NCBI RefSeq assembly: GCF_011684115.1
Contig: NZ_JAADJV010000003.1
Coordinates: 124,001-188,000 of the forward strand
Reading direction: 5' to 3'
Source of the DNA: Rahnella aceris
GTDB lineage: Bacteria > Pseudomonadota > Gammaproteobacteria > Enterobacterales > Enterobacteriaceae
Length of the DNA: 64,000 nt
The first letter of the stretch is position 1, and every line of letters starts with the position of its first letter. The position numbers were made by a program, and so were the translations under genes. The notes beneath the pieces are model-generated. The model worked only from the letters and a program-made list of their open reading frames with translations, did not search any database and was not told where the DNA came from. Positions 44,092 to 54,960 of this stretch are shown here, piece after piece.

Positions 44092-44988
44092 ATGAATAAA
44101 CGCCTCTCCGTTGATTCGCTCAGGGTGTTCAGAACCGTCGTTCAAACCGGCAGTATGAGCAAAACGGCTTCACTCCTCAGCCTGAGTCAGTCTGCTGTGA
44201 GCTGGAAACTCAGGCGACTTGAAGATCAGCTTCAGTGTCAGCTCCTGACACGTCACGCAGGGAAAGCCTGCCCGACTGAAAAGGGCAGCGTGTTACTCCA
44301 GCATGCGGTGAAAATACTCAGCGAACACGATAACGCTGTGGCCTATTTTTCACCTTCGGCATTGCGCGGAAAGCTCCGTGTTGGGGTAACTGAACACATT
44401 TCTCTGACAGAAGTGTGTTCAGTTATTGCTCTGTTCACTCACCATCATCCTGAGGTGGATGTCCAGCTGGTTGTTGAGCAAAGCCATCTCCTGCGTCAGC
44501 ATTTTTCTGAGGGGGGACTGGACATCATTTTACACCAGGATTTCACGGGCATGGCCAGCGGCGAAGACAAGGTACTCTGGACAGAAAAATTATACTGGTG
44601 TGCACCTCCTTCGTGGCGGTATGCATCCGGTAATCGCCTTAAACTGATCACCTGGGGGACAGATTGTTTTTATCGCCGTATGGCTGAGGAGAAACTGAAT
44701 CAGGCTGATATTACCTTTATGGTGATGCTGGAGTGCCCTTCAGTGGCAGGTATGCTTGCGGCGATAAATGCAGGCCTTGGGGTGGGAATAATGAATGAAT
44801 TCAGCATCGCAAAACCGGTTAGCGATCTTTGCGAACTTGAACAGAGGATGCCGTTGCCGTCCGTGGATTGTCTGCTACGTGTGAACGAGCACCGCTATAA
44901 CCCTGCAAGTGAGGCTTTCTGTCTGATACTGAGCCGGCTGATGCAGAGATCTGCTAAGGCGGGGGATATCAATAGCAGTCAGTCATGA
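44092..44988 (+). CDS. LysR-family transcriptional regulator
   Basis: A 298-residue LysR-type regulator with the N-terminal helix-turn-helix (SLRVFRTVVQTGSMSKTASLLSLSQSAVSWKLRRLE) and an effector-binding domain (LRGKLRVGVTEHISL onward). It is divergent from the hydrolase-GST operon, with an inverted repeat between them, the usual layout for a LysR protein and its target. The inducer is unknown. Confidence 0.92.
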   Translation: MNKRLSVDSLRVFRTVVQTGSMSKTASLLSLSQSAVSWKLRRLEDQLQCQLLTRHAGKACPTEKGSVLLQHAVKILSEHDNAVAYFSPSALRGKLRVGVTEHISLTEVCSVIALFTHHHPEVDVQLVVEQSHLLRQHFSEGGLDIILHQDFTGMASGEDKVLWTEKLYWCAPPSWRYASGNRLKLITWGTDCFYRRMAEEKLNQADITFMVMLECPSVAGMLAAINAGLGVGIMNEFSIAKPVSDLCELEQRMPLPSVDCLLRVNEHRYNPASEAFCLILSRLMQRSAKAGDINSSQS

Positions 44989-45221
44989 TTTTATCGGAGA
45001 GGCATGCGACTTTCTGATTCATTAATATCGGGTCGTGGTGGCTGCATAATACATATTACCGTTTGCTGAACGGCATCTTTAAATAGTTTTCTGATATTTC
45101 ATTTAGAAGAATATTAAATTTAATTCGTCAATAAAAATATTCCCATTCTTCTGGCGGGTTCAAGGTAAATTTTATCTGAGCACGATATATTTTCAGCTTG
45201 TCGTATTTTGGATGCCCGGGA

Positions 45222-46910
45222 ATGTACGAATTCAATTTGATATTGCTGCTGTTACAACAAATGTGCGTGTTTTTGGTGATTGCCTGGCTGATGAGTAAAA
45301 CGCGGTTATTTATTCCGCTGGTTCAGGTGTCGGTTCGGCTGCCGCATAAGCTATTGTGTTACATCACGTTTTCCATTTTTTGCATTATGGGAACCTACTT
45401 TGGCCTGCATATCGAGGACTCTATTGCCAATACCCGCGCGATTGGCGCCGTGATGGGCGGGTTGCTCGGCGGCCCGGTGGTCGGGGGGTTAGTGGGGCTG
45501 ACCGGCGGGATCCACCGTTATTCAATGGGCGGTATGACGGCGCTGAGCTGCATGATTTCAACCATCGCCGAGGGATTATTAGGGGGTCTGGTACACAGCG
45601 TTTTGATCAAACGTGGACGTATCGATAAGTTATTTAATCCTCTGGTAGCGGCTGGTGTCACCTTTGTTGCAGAAATACTGCAAATGCTAATCATCCTGCT
45701 TATTGCCCGCCCGTTTCACGATGCGCTTAATCTGGTCGGCAGCATTGCCGCACCGATGATGGTGACGAATACCCTCGGGGCCGCGATGTTTATGCGTATC
45801 CTGCTGGATAAGCGGGCAATGTTCGAAAAATATACCTCGGCGTTTTCGGCCACCGCGCTGAAAGTGGCCGCCTCGACGGAAGGCATTTTGCGACGCGGGT
45901 TCAACGAAGAGAACAGCATGAAAGTGGCACAGGTGCTGCTGAAAGAGCTGGATATCGGGGCTGTGGCGATTACTGATCGTGAGAAATTGCTGGCCTTTAC
46001 CGGTATCGGCGACGATCACCATCTGGTGGGCAAACCCATCGCATCACAATATACCTGGCGTGCTATCGAGAACGATGAAGTGGTGTATGCCGACGGCAAC
46101 GAGATGCCTTACCGCTGTTCACTGCATCCCAGCTGCAAGCTGGGTTCAACCCTGGTGATCCCGCTGCGGGGTGAAAATCAGCGGGTGATTGGCACGATCA
46201 AATTGTATGAGGTTCGCAACCGTCTGTTCAGCTCCATCAACCGCACACTGGGCGAGGGAATTGCCCAACTGTTGTCGGCGCAGATCCTCGCCGGTAAATT
46301 TGAGCAACAAAAAGCGTTGCTGGCACAGTCTGAAATCAAGCTGTTGCATGCTCAGGTTAATCCGCATTTCTTATTCAACGCCCTCAATACGTTAATGGCG
46401 GTGATCCGCCACGACAGTGATAAAGCCGGTCAACTGGTGCAGTACCTGTCGACCTTCTTTCGCAAGAATCTCAAACGCTCTTCTGAAGTCGTTACGCTGG
46501 CGGATGAACTGGAGCATGTGAATGCCTATCTGCAAATCGAGCTGGCAAGATTTCCGACGCAACTGAAGGTGGATTTACAGGTACCGGAGGCCTTTTCTGA
46601 TCAGAGCCTGCCTGCTTTCACCCTGCAACCGTTAGTGGAAAATGCCATCAAACATGGCACTTCTCAGTTGCTGAGCAATGGCAATATTGTGATCCGCGCT
46701 TACAGTGAGGGCGAAATGGTGATCATCGAAGTGGAAGATAACGCCGGGTTATATCAGCCGGAAGAAAGCAGCGACGGGTTAGGTATGAGCCTGGTCGATA
46801 AACGTCTGCGGGCGCGCTTTGGCGATGATTATGGCATTACGGTCAGTTGTAAACCGGATGATTTCACCCGCGTCACGTTACGGCTGCCTGCGGAGGGTGC
46901 GCCATGTTAA
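45222..46910 (+). CDS. btsS: Pyruvate-sensing histidine kinase BtsS (YehU)
   Basis: A 562-residue LytS-type sensor kinase. The 5TM-5TMR membrane sensor covers about the first 200 residues (with [22 protein letters not shown]), then a GAF-like domain ([21 protein letters not shown]) and the His_kinase domain with the phospho-acceptor in [19 protein letters not shown], and [17 protein letters not shown] as the ATP-binding end. It is very close to E. coli BtsS, which binds external pyruvate with high affinity. ATG 45222 gives the E. coli N-terminus ([15 protein letters not shown]). The overlap with btsR is 7 bp. Confidence 0.96.
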   Translation: MYEFNLILLLLQQMCVFLVIAWLMSKTRLFIPLVQVSVRLPHKLLCYITFSIFCIMGTYFGLHIEDSIANTRAIGAVMGGLLGGPVVGGLVGLTGGIHRYSMGGMTALSCMISTIAEGLLGGLVHSVLIKRGRIDKLFNPLVAAGVTFVAEILQMLIILLIARPFHDALNLVGSIAAPMMVTNTLGAAMFMRILLDKRAMFEKYTSAFSATALKVAASTEGILRRGFNEENSMKVAQVLLKELDIGAVAITDREKLLAFTGIGDDHHLVGKPIASQYTWRAIENDEVVYADGNEMPYRCSLHPSCKLGSTLVIPLRGENQRVIGTIKLYEVRNRLFSSINRTLGEGIAQLLSAQILAGKFEQQKALLAQSEIKLLHAQVNPHFLFNALNTLMAVIRHDSDKAGQLVQYLSTFFRKNLKRSSEVVTLADELEHVNAYLQIELARFPTQLKVDLQVPEAFSDQSLPAFTLQPLVENAIKHGTSQLLSNGNIVIRAYSEGEMVIIEVEDNAGLYQPEESSDGLGMSLVDKRLRARFGDDYGITVSCKPDDFTRVTLRLPAEGAPC

Positions 46911-47623
46911 GAGTGCTGATTGTCGATGATGAGCCGCTGGCGCTGGAAAATTTACGCTTACAGCTTCAGGATGAAAGCGATATTGAAATTGTCGGTGAAT
47001 GTACCAACGCCATTGAAGCGATTGGCGTGATCCACAAAATCCGTCCTGACATTGTCTTTCTCGATATTCAGATGCCGCGCATCAGCGGGCTGGAAATGGT
47101 CGGTATGCTCGATCAGCAACATCGCCCGCACATCGTTTTCCTCACCGCGTTCGAGGAATATGCGGTGCAGGCGTTTGAACAGTGCGCGTTTGACTACTTA
47201 CTCAAACCCATCCAGGCGGCGCGGCTTCAGAAAACGCTGGCGAGATTACGACTGGGCTATCAGGAGCAGGATGTCTCACAGTTACCGCAATATCAGCAGC
47301 CGCTGAAGTTTATCCCCTGTATCAGCAGTAACCGTATCTGGTTGTTGCAGCTTGAAGATGTGGCTTTTGTCAGCAGCCGGGTCGGCGGGGTGTATGTCAC
47401 CGGACAGGACGGCAAAGAGACATTCACCGAACTGACCCTGCGCACGCTGGAAGTTCGTACGCCGTTGTTACGTTGTCACCGGCAATATCTGGTGAATATG
47501 GATTATCTGAAGGAGATCCGTCTGGAGGATAAGAACCAGGCGGAACTGCTGCTGCGTGATGGTCAGATTGTGCCGGTCAGCCGCCGCTATCTGAAATCAC
47601 TGAAAGAGACGGTGGGGCTGTAA
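46904..47623 (+). CDS. btsR: LytTR response regulator BtsR (YehT)
   Basis: A 239-residue response regulator: receiver domain with Asp8/Asp9 and phospho-acceptor Asp54 ([14 protein letters not shown]), then a LytTR DNA-binding domain ([21 protein letters not shown] to [11 protein letters not shown]). In E. coli it activates btsT on ACCnCTn direct repeats. Here btsT lies just beyond, convergent, and carries three such repeats upstream. Confidence 0.97.
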   Translation: MLRVLIVDDEPLALENLRLQLQDESDIEIVGECTNAIEAIGVIHKIRPDIVFLDIQMPRISGLEMVGMLDQQHRPHIVFLTAFEEYAVQAFEQCAFDYLLKPIQAARLQKTLARLRLGYQEQDVSQLPQYQQPLKFIPCISSNRIWLLQLEDVAFVSSRVGGVYVTGQDGKETFTELTLRTLEVRTPLLRCHRQYLVNMDYLKEIRLEDKNQAELLLRDGQIVPVSRRYLKSLKETVGL

Positions 47624-47653
47624 ACCCCGCCGCTTTTCTTTTGGACACATGGG

Positions 47654-48625
47654 TCAGACAGGGCTGGCCGGACGCAGCCGGGCAAAGGCCGCGCGGATTT
47701 CGGTTTCGGGCAACTGCATGCCAATGAAAACTAACGCACTGCGCGGCGTTTCGTCCGGCAGCCACTCGCGATCCCAGTCGGCGCTGTAGAGGCGCTGTAC
47801 GCCCTGAAACAGCAGGCGGCACGGGTGATCGGCTATCCATAACATCCCTTTATAACGCATCAGGTTATCGGCAAAACTGGCCAGCAGTTCTTCCATCACC
47901 TTCGATATCGCGGTCAGCGCCACCGGATAATCCAGTTCCACCACAATCGAGGAAACGGTGTTTTGCTGTGGCGCGAGGCGGTGGAACAGCGGTCTGGCGG
48001 CGACCACGTCTTCCTCCAGCATAAATCCGCGGGTATCAAACAGCAGCGCCGGATCGATATCCCCCTGAACTGTTTTATAAACCGGTGCACGGGCATTAAT
48101 GCGTTGCAGCCGCTCCGTCAGCTCAGGACATTCACCGGACACATCAGTTTTAGTCAGCAGGATACGGTCAGCGTAACCAATCTGCGACTGCGCCAGCGGG
48201 AACTGATCCAACTGAGACATGGCATGCACGGCATCCACCAGCGTGATAACGCCATCTAACACATATCTTTCACAGATGACTTCATGCGCGAAAAACGCCT
48301 GAAGGATTGGGCCGGGGTCGGCCATGCCGGTGCATTCGATTATCAGCCGGTCAAACTGCACCTCGCCTTTATCCACGCTGTCGAGCAAATCCAGCAGCGC
48401 CGATTCCAGCTCGCCCGAACGGGTACAGCAGATGCAGCCGTTGGATAAAGTGGTGATCCGTGTGGCACGGTCGCCAATCAGCTGGTTATCGATGGGCATC
48501 TCGCCAAATTCATTCTCGATCACTGCAATTTTCATCTCGTGCTGAGTATGCAAGATCTGGCGTAAAAGCGTGGTTTTCCCGGCACCCAGGAAGCCTGTTA
48601 ATACTGTGACTGCAATTGGCATCAT
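47654..48625 (-). CDS. yjiA: CobW/COG0523-family GTPase YjiA
   Basis: A 323-residue G3E GTPase. Walker A is GFLGAGKTT; the metal-binding GCICC (NGCICCTR) and ECTGMADP switch are present; the C-terminal CobW_C domain has YKGMLWIADHPCRLLFQGVQRLYSADW. YjiA binds zinc or cobalt and hydrolyses GTP; its client is not settled. It follows yjiX and btsT as in E. coli. AAGGGG stands upstream of ATG 48625; a longer frame runs into yjiX. Confidence 0.95.
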   Translation of the reverse strand: MMPIAVTVLTGFLGAGKTTLLRQILHTQHEMKIAVIENEFGEMPIDNQLIGDRATRITTLSNGCICCTRSGELESALLDLLDSVDKGEVQFDRLIIECTGMADPGPILQAFFAHEVICERYVLDGVITLVDAVHAMSQLDQFPLAQSQIGYADRILLTKTDVSGECPELTERLQRINARAPVYKTVQGDIDPALLFDTRGFMLEEDVVAARPLFHRLAPQQNTVSSIVVELDYPVALTAISKVMEELLASFADNLMRYKGMLWIADHPCRLLFQGVQRLYSADWDREWLPDETPRSALVFIGMQLPETEIRAAFARLRPASPV

Positions 48626-48638
48626 AATTTTATTCCCC

Positions 48639-48842
48639 TTAACAACAGCGCATTCCGCCTTTACCATCCCCGCCGTAACGCGCCTGCTGACGCTCGCGGA
48701 AAAACTCCTCGTAGGTCATTGGCGGTGTATCCGGGTGGTTGGTCTGCATATGCAGGACGTAGGTGTCGTAATCCGGTATGCCCACCAGCATACGTGCGGC
48801 CTGACCGAGGTATTTCTTCGCCGCACCTAAGTTGTCAAACAT
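48639..48842 (-). CDS. yjiX: YbdD/YjiX family small protein
   Basis: A 67-residue cytosolic protein of the DUF466 family ([22 protein letters not shown], then [15 protein letters not shown] and a Cys-Cys end). Such proteins nearly always follow CstA-type transporters, here btsT, and may be an accessory of transport. AAAGGAG precedes the ATG. Confidence 0.93.
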   Translation of the reverse strand: MFDNLGAAKKYLGQAARMLVGIPDYDTYVLHMQTNHPDTPPMTYEEFFRERQQARYGGDGKGGMRCC

Positions 48843-48864
48843 ACGTACTCCTTTGTATTTATGC

Positions 48865-48893
48865 TGAAAAGCCCCGCGGGTGCGGGGCTTTGA
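48865..48893 (-). terminator. Partial terminator between btsT and yjiX
   Basis: On the minus strand AAAGCCCCGC-ACCC-GCGGGGCTTTT, a perfect 10-bp stem. It ends in TTTT then CAGC, so some read-through to yjiX-yjiA is likely. Confidence 0.75.
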
Positions 48894-48902
48894 GGTAAAC
48901 GG

Positions 48903-51056
48903 TCAGTGCCCGGAGGAGATTTTTATCCCTTCCGCAGGAACCGGCACATAAGGCGTTTCCTTATCGGTACGTTTGTCGGTTTTACGTGCCTGCAGGCAGG
49001 CGCGGATACCGTAGAAAATGATGCTGTACACCACAATCAGGAACAGAACACTCAGCCCGGCGTTGGTGTAGTTGTTGATGACAATATGGTGCATATTGCT
49101 GACTTGTTCTGGTGTCAGGTTCGCGCCGCCAGTGGCAATGCGTTCTTTATACTGACCGGCCATGTAGAAGAAGCCTTCCATCTGTGCATTGGTGCTGAAC
49201 AGTTTCAGACCCAGCGCCCAGGTGGTGCAGATAAGCAGCCAGATGGCTGGCAGCATGGTGACCCAGATGTACTTCGTACGTTTCATTTTCACCAGAACGA
49301 CGGTGGCGAGGATCAGCGCGACGGCGGCCAGCATCTGGTTTGAGATACCGAACAGCGGCCACAGACTTTTCACGCCACCCAGCGGATCGACCACGCCCTG
49401 ATACAGCAGATAACCCCACAGCCCGACACAGCCTGCGGTGCCGATAATCCCGGCGATCAGTGAATCGGTTTTTTTCAGGAACGGGATAAAGTTACCCAGC
49501 AGATCCTGCAACATAAAGCGGCCGGAACGGGTGCCCGCATCCAGTGCGGTCAGGATGAACAGCGCTTCAAACAGAATGCCGAAGTGATACCAGAAGCCCA
49601 TATCGGCCAGCGGCATAATTTTGTGGAACACGTGCGCAATCCCGACGGCCAGCGTGGGTGCACCACCTGCGCGGTTCAGCACTGAGGGTTCGCCGATGTC
49701 TTTCGCCGTTTGCATAATCTGCTCAGGCGAGATCACAAATCCCCATGAACTGACGGTTGCTGCAGCGTGCGCCGTGACGTCTTTCAGTTGCGCCAGAATC
49801 ATCGGCGCATGATCACCGCCCAGTTCGTGCAGGTTTGGCATGGTGATGCCCAGACCGGCTGGCGGGGTATTCATGGCGAAGTACAAACCCGGCTCGATGA
49901 TTGATGCCGCGACCAGCGCCATCACTGCCACGAAGGATTCCATCAGCATTGCGCCGTAACCGATAAACCGTGCATCGGTTTCGCAGGCCAGCAGTTTAGG
50001 CGTGGTGCCGGAGGCGATCAGTGCGTGGAAACCAGACACCGCACCGCAGGCGATGGTAATAAACAGGAACGGGAACAGCGCACCTTTCCACAACGGACCT
50101 GTACCGTCGATGTACTGGGTCAGGGCAGGCATTTTCAGTTCCGGATTGAGGAGCACGATACCGATCGCCAGCCCGACGATAACGCCGATTTTCAGGAACG
50201 TTGCCAGATAATCACGCGGCGCCAGAATCAGCCACACCGGCAACAGAGCGGAGACAAACGCATAACCAATCAGGGTAAAGGTAATGGTGGTGTCTTTGAA
50301 AGTCAGCGCCGGACCCCAGTAAGGATCGCTGGCGATAACGCCCCCGAACCAGATAGCCGCGACGAGCAGGATCACGCCAATCACCGAGATCTCACCCACG
50401 CGACCCGGGCGGATAAAGCGCATGTAGATGCCCATAAACAGGGCAATCGGCACCGTAGAACACACGGTAAACACGCCCCACGGGCTTTCGGCCAGGGCTT
50501 TCACCACGATTAAGGCCAGCACCGCCAGAATAATAATCATGATCAGGAAACAGCCGAACAGGGCGATAGTGCCCGGCACCGGCCCCATCTCTTCTTTGAT
50601 CATCTCGCCCAGGGACGCACCGTTCCGGCGTGAAGAGATGAACAGCACCATAAAGTCCTGCACCGCACCGGCAAGAACCACACCGGCCAGCAACCACAGA
50701 ACGCCCGGCAGATACCCCATTTGCGCGGCGAGCACAGGCCCGACTAACGGACCCGCCCCGGCTATAGCGGCAAAATGGTGGCCGAACAGTACGTTGCGGT
50801 TGGTCGGCACATAGTTCAGGCCGTCATTGTTGATTACCGCAGGCGTCGAGCGCGAAGGGTCGAGTTTCATGACCTTTTGCGCGATATACAGGCTGTAATA
50901 GCGATAGGCCACCAGATAAACCGAGACAGAGGCCACGACTATCCATAAGGCGCTGATATGTTCACCCCGCCGCAGGGCAACCACACCCAGACAGCAGGCA
51001 CCGAGGAGAGCCACAATCATCCACGGTATGTGCTTGAATAATGCTTTTTTATTCAT
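48903..51056 (-). CDS. btsT: Pyruvate/proton symporter BtsT (CstA family)
   Basis: A 717-residue CstA-type transporter with about 18 membrane helices. N-terminal HIPWMIVALLGACCLGVVALRRG, NVLFGHHFAAIAGAGPLVGPVLAAQMGYLPG and SGFHALIASGTTPKLL are family blocks. It is nearly identical in outline to E. coli BtsT, which takes up pyruvate with protons when BtsSR senses it. It opens btsT-yjiX-yjiA, and its upstream region carries three BtsR half-sites and a CRP site. Confidence 0.97.
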   Translation of the reverse strand: MNKKALFKHIPWMIVALLGACCLGVVALRRGEHISALWIVVASVSVYLVAYRYYSLYIAQKVMKLDPSRSTPAVINNDGLNYVPTNRNVLFGHHFAAIAGAGPLVGPVLAAQMGYLPGVLWLLAGVVLAGAVQDFMVLFISSRRNGASLGEMIKEEMGPVPGTIALFGCFLIMIIILAVLALIVVKALAESPWGVFTVCSTVPIALFMGIYMRFIRPGRVGEISVIGVILLVAAIWFGGVIASDPYWGPALTFKDTTITFTLIGYAFVSALLPVWLILAPRDYLATFLKIGVIVGLAIGIVLLNPELKMPALTQYIDGTGPLWKGALFPFLFITIACGAVSGFHALIASGTTPKLLACETDARFIGYGAMLMESFVAVMALVAASIIEPGLYFAMNTPPAGLGITMPNLHELGGDHAPMILAQLKDVTAHAAATVSSWGFVISPEQIMQTAKDIGEPSVLNRAGGAPTLAVGIAHVFHKIMPLADMGFWYHFGILFEALFILTALDAGTRSGRFMLQDLLGNFIPFLKKTDSLIAGIIGTAGCVGLWGYLLYQGVVDPLGGVKSLWPLFGISNQMLAAVALILATVVLVKMKRTKYIWVTMLPAIWLLICTTWALGLKLFSTNAQMEGFFYMAGQYKERIATGGANLTPEQVSNMHHIVINNYTNAGLSVLFLIVVYSIIFYGIRACLQARKTDKRTDKETPYVPVPAEGIKISSGH

Positions 51057-51209
51057 AAATAACCCGGTTATTTTAAAAGACTCACGAAATACCCGTCTCT
51101 GTTTTCTTTATTAAGGACCGCTTTCAGAGAGGCAGGGACCTGTTTTGTTACACACTTTACTGCCCGCATAGGGTGCCAAATTCGCAGGCGCGCAGGGGGG
51201 AAACTTGGT

Positions 51210-51256
51210 AAGCGGTCACAGAGGGAGATAAGCGGTTATTACGCGGAATAAGCGGT
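51210..51256 (-). promoter_or_regulatory. BtsR binding sites upstream of btsT
   Basis: On the btsT strand ACCGCTT occurs three times (51256-51250, 51236-51230, 51216-51210) with exact N13 spacers. E. coli BtsR recognises ACC[G/A]CT[A/T]-N13-ACC[G/A]CT[A/T]; a third unit in phase extends that. Confidence 0.9.
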
Positions 51257-51283
51257 TCAGGGAGCGATTAATGCAGCTAAATC

Positions 51284-51299
51284 TGTGATTTAGATCACT
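51284..51299. promoter_or_regulatory. CRP-type site between btsT and bgl
   Basis: TGTGA-N6-TCACT, one mismatch from the CRP consensus arms. It could serve btsT, the glucosidase gene, or both; both products feed carbon metabolism. Confidence 0.7.
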
Positions 51300-51384
51300 G
51301 CACCGGTTATGCCTGAAAGCCCGGGCATCGGCGTAACTTTTGTGGCAGAGCCGTGTTTTGACAGGTAAATTATTCATTTTCTAA

Positions 51385-52860
<1,476 letters not shown>

Positions 52861-52884
52861 TATTCCCCCGCCAGGTTTGAAAAT

Positions 52885-52911
52885 AGTCCGGGTGATAGCC
52901 GGACTGTTTTC
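52885..52911 (+). terminator. Terminator after the glucosidase gene
   Basis: AGTCCGG (52885-52891) pairs with CCGGACT (52899-52905), followed by GTTTTC. Confidence 0.85.
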
Positions 52912-53028
52912 ACCGACCTTAAGTCAGCAAGTCATCGAAGACGCTGGCGCTGATTTTCGTGAGCGTGGCGAACGTGAGTGGCATTCATCAGAGGCTGTTT
53001 CCTTTCCTCGTGGCTTGCATGAATAATT

Positions 53029-54291
53029 TCACCTCGCCACTGGTAAGTCTGAATATCGGGTTGTGTAAGCGGGAGAAAGCATCTCCCGTTTCATCGCCCA
53101 GTTTTTTTCAATACCCTGTCCTGCAAACCAGATCTTTCCTTTCCCAGAGTTATTTAATTTATCGATAGCCTCCATTAACGCTGCACTGTTTTTTCGTGGA
53201 GCGTTATCGTCAAATAAATTTAGCTGCGCTACTCCATTACTGAAAAAATCAGCCAACATAACGCCAGCCTTCATATATTGATGGCCATCAACCCATATTC
53301 TCTTCAGGGAGTTCGTGGCCGAACTTATAATGTCACGAGTATCATTAGAAGGGGTCAGTAGCTTCATGGATGCTTGATTTCCATAGTATGTTTCATTATG
53401 TGCGTGTGGGCTGGTATGAAGGAAAACACTAACGAAACGGCAGAACTGGCGCTCACTACGTAGTTTTTCTGATGCTCGCTCAGCATAGTCACAAATGGCT
53501 TGATGCATATCCGAATACTGAGTTATGCGGTTGCCAAAAGATCTACTGCAGATGATCTGTTGTTTTTCTGGTGCAAACTCTTCCGGTTCAAGACATTGTT
53601 CACCTCGAAGTTCACGAACAGTCCTTTCGAGAACAACATTGAAGTGTTTTCTTATTACCCATAATGAGCTTTCAGCCAGGTCAAGTGCTGTATTAATACC
53701 CATTGAATTAAGTTTCTTACTAATTCTCCGGCCAATACCCCAGACATCCTCAACAGAGATAATTGCCAGTAGCCTGCGCTGACGTTCAATATTCGATAAG
53801 TCGACAATGCCACCAGTGCCACGCCATTTCTTGGCTGCATGGTTAGCTAACTTTGCTAATGTCTTTGTTTGTGCAATACCAACCCCCACAGTTAATCCTG
53901 TATTTTTAAATACTCTATTTTTCATTTCATGACCGAAGCAATTTAGGGGCATGCAATTTATTACCCCAGATAAATTAACGAAGGCTTCGTCTATTGAGTA
54001 AACTTCGATCGAAGGAGACATTTCAGTTAGCGTCTGCATAACTCGCTCACTTAGATCGGCATAAAGTGCATAATTAGAACTGAATACATAAACCCTGGAG
54101 CTATATGTATTGTTTTTTATTTTAAAAAATGGCTCACCCATTTTAATACCAAGGGATTTTGCCTCGGCTGAGCGAGAAATAATACAGCCATCATTATTGG
54201 AAACGACGACAACAGGCTTCCCCTGCAAGTCTGGCCGAAAAACAGTTTCGCAAGAAGTATAAAAACTATTTACGTCGATGAGAGCGAACAT
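53029..54291 (-). CDS. umuC: DNA polymerase V catalytic subunit UmuC
   Basis: A 420-residue Y-family polymerase. MFALIDVNSFYTSCETVFRPDL holds the first metal Asp and steric-gate region, VEVYSIDEAFVNLSG-type block (YSIDEAF) the catalytic Asp/Glu, and DVWGIGRRISKKLNSMGI the helix-hairpin-helix. Length matches E. coli UmuC (422). It is two bases past umuD and translated with it. Codon use and base content are more AT-rich than the neighbours, which suggests it arrived by transfer. Confidence 0.95.
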   Translation of the reverse strand: MFALIDVNSFYTSCETVFRPDLQGKPVVVVSNNDGCIISRSAEAKSLGIKMGEPFFKIKNNTYSSRVYVFSSNYALYADLSERVMQTLTEMSPSIEVYSIDEAFVNLSGVINCMPLNCFGHEMKNRVFKNTGLTVGVGIAQTKTLAKLANHAAKKWRGTGGIVDLSNIERQRRLLAIISVEDVWGIGRRISKKLNSMGINTALDLAESSLWVIRKHFNVVLERTVRELRGEQCLEPEEFAPEKQQIICSRSFGNRITQYSDMHQAICDYAERASEKLRSERQFCRFVSVFLHTSPHAHNETYYGNQASMKLLTPSNDTRDIISSATNSLKRIWVDGHQYMKAGVMLADFFSNGVAQLNLFDDNAPRKNSAALMEAIDKLNNSGKGKIWFAGQGIEKNWAMKREMLSPAYTTRYSDLPVAR

Positions 54292-54293
54292 AA

Positions 54294-54713
54294 TTATTTA
54301 TGCGCCTTAATACTAAAAATGACCACTCCGAATATTTCTAATTCTTCTGCATTTTGAAATGAAATCGAAGAATAATCATCGTTGTGAGGTACTAGCTGTA
54401 GATAAGGATGAGTACGAAGTTCTTTCACGGTGAATTCACCTGAAACAGCAGCAATAACAATATCGCCATGTACGGCTGAAAGCGAGCGATCAACCACTAA
54501 AAGATCCCCATCACTGATGCCGGCGCCATGCATAGACTCCCCGCTAACTTTTATGAAGTAAGTGGCACTCGGATGTCTTATCAGCAATTTGTTGAGATCC
54601 AGTCTGTCCTCGACATAGTCCTGCGCTGGGCTCGGAAAGCCACAGGGCACTTTCTCAGAGAAGAGAGGAAGCATGACTGGTTGAGAAGCCTCAGTTGGTC
54701 GAATGAGCTGCAT
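54294..54713 (-). CDS. umuD: DNA polymerase V subunit UmuD
   Basis: A 139-residue UmuD. The self-cleavage site Cys24-Gly25 (VPCGFPSPA), the catalytic Ser60 (VSGESMHG) and Lys97 (GEFTVKEL) stand at the same numbers as in E. coli. RecA-stimulated cleavage gives UmuD', which joins UmuC as pol V for lesion bypass. A LexA box lies upstream. Confidence 0.96.
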   Translation of the reverse strand: MQLIRPTEASQPVMLPLFSEKVPCGFPSPAQDYVEDRLDLNKLLIRHPSATYFIKVSGESMHGAGISDGDLLVVDRSLSAVHGDIVIAAVSGEFTVKELRTHPYLQLVPHNDDYSSISFQNAEELEIFGVVIFSIKAHK

Positions 54714-54731
54714 GATGTTGATCTCGATATG

Positions 54732-54747
54732 CTGTGTTTATATACAG
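54732..54747. promoter_or_regulatory. LexA box upstream of umuDC
   Basis: CTGTGTTTATATACAG is a perfect CTGT-N8-ACAG SOS operator, 19 bases upstream of the umuD start. Confidence 0.93.
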
Positions 54748-54960
54748 TATTGCTGAATGCAGCTAAGGATCAAGAAACTTGTGAAGCGATTCCTGAAAGT
54801 GCTTGAAGTGTCTGTTAATTTAGTTTGTGTGGTATCCAATATAGTTTTGTTGCCTGACTTAAACCCAGTTCAGCGAAACCGTAGCACTCTGACGGTAAGT
54901 CACCTCGGTTCCCTGCTCTTCGATGAAGAACTGGCTTTGGGCACGTAATAAGAATGCAAT

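Noticed and set aside
54757-54948. 63-codon plus-strand frame beside the LexA box
   Set aside because: No ribosome site, no family blocks, and it starts inside the umuD promoter region.
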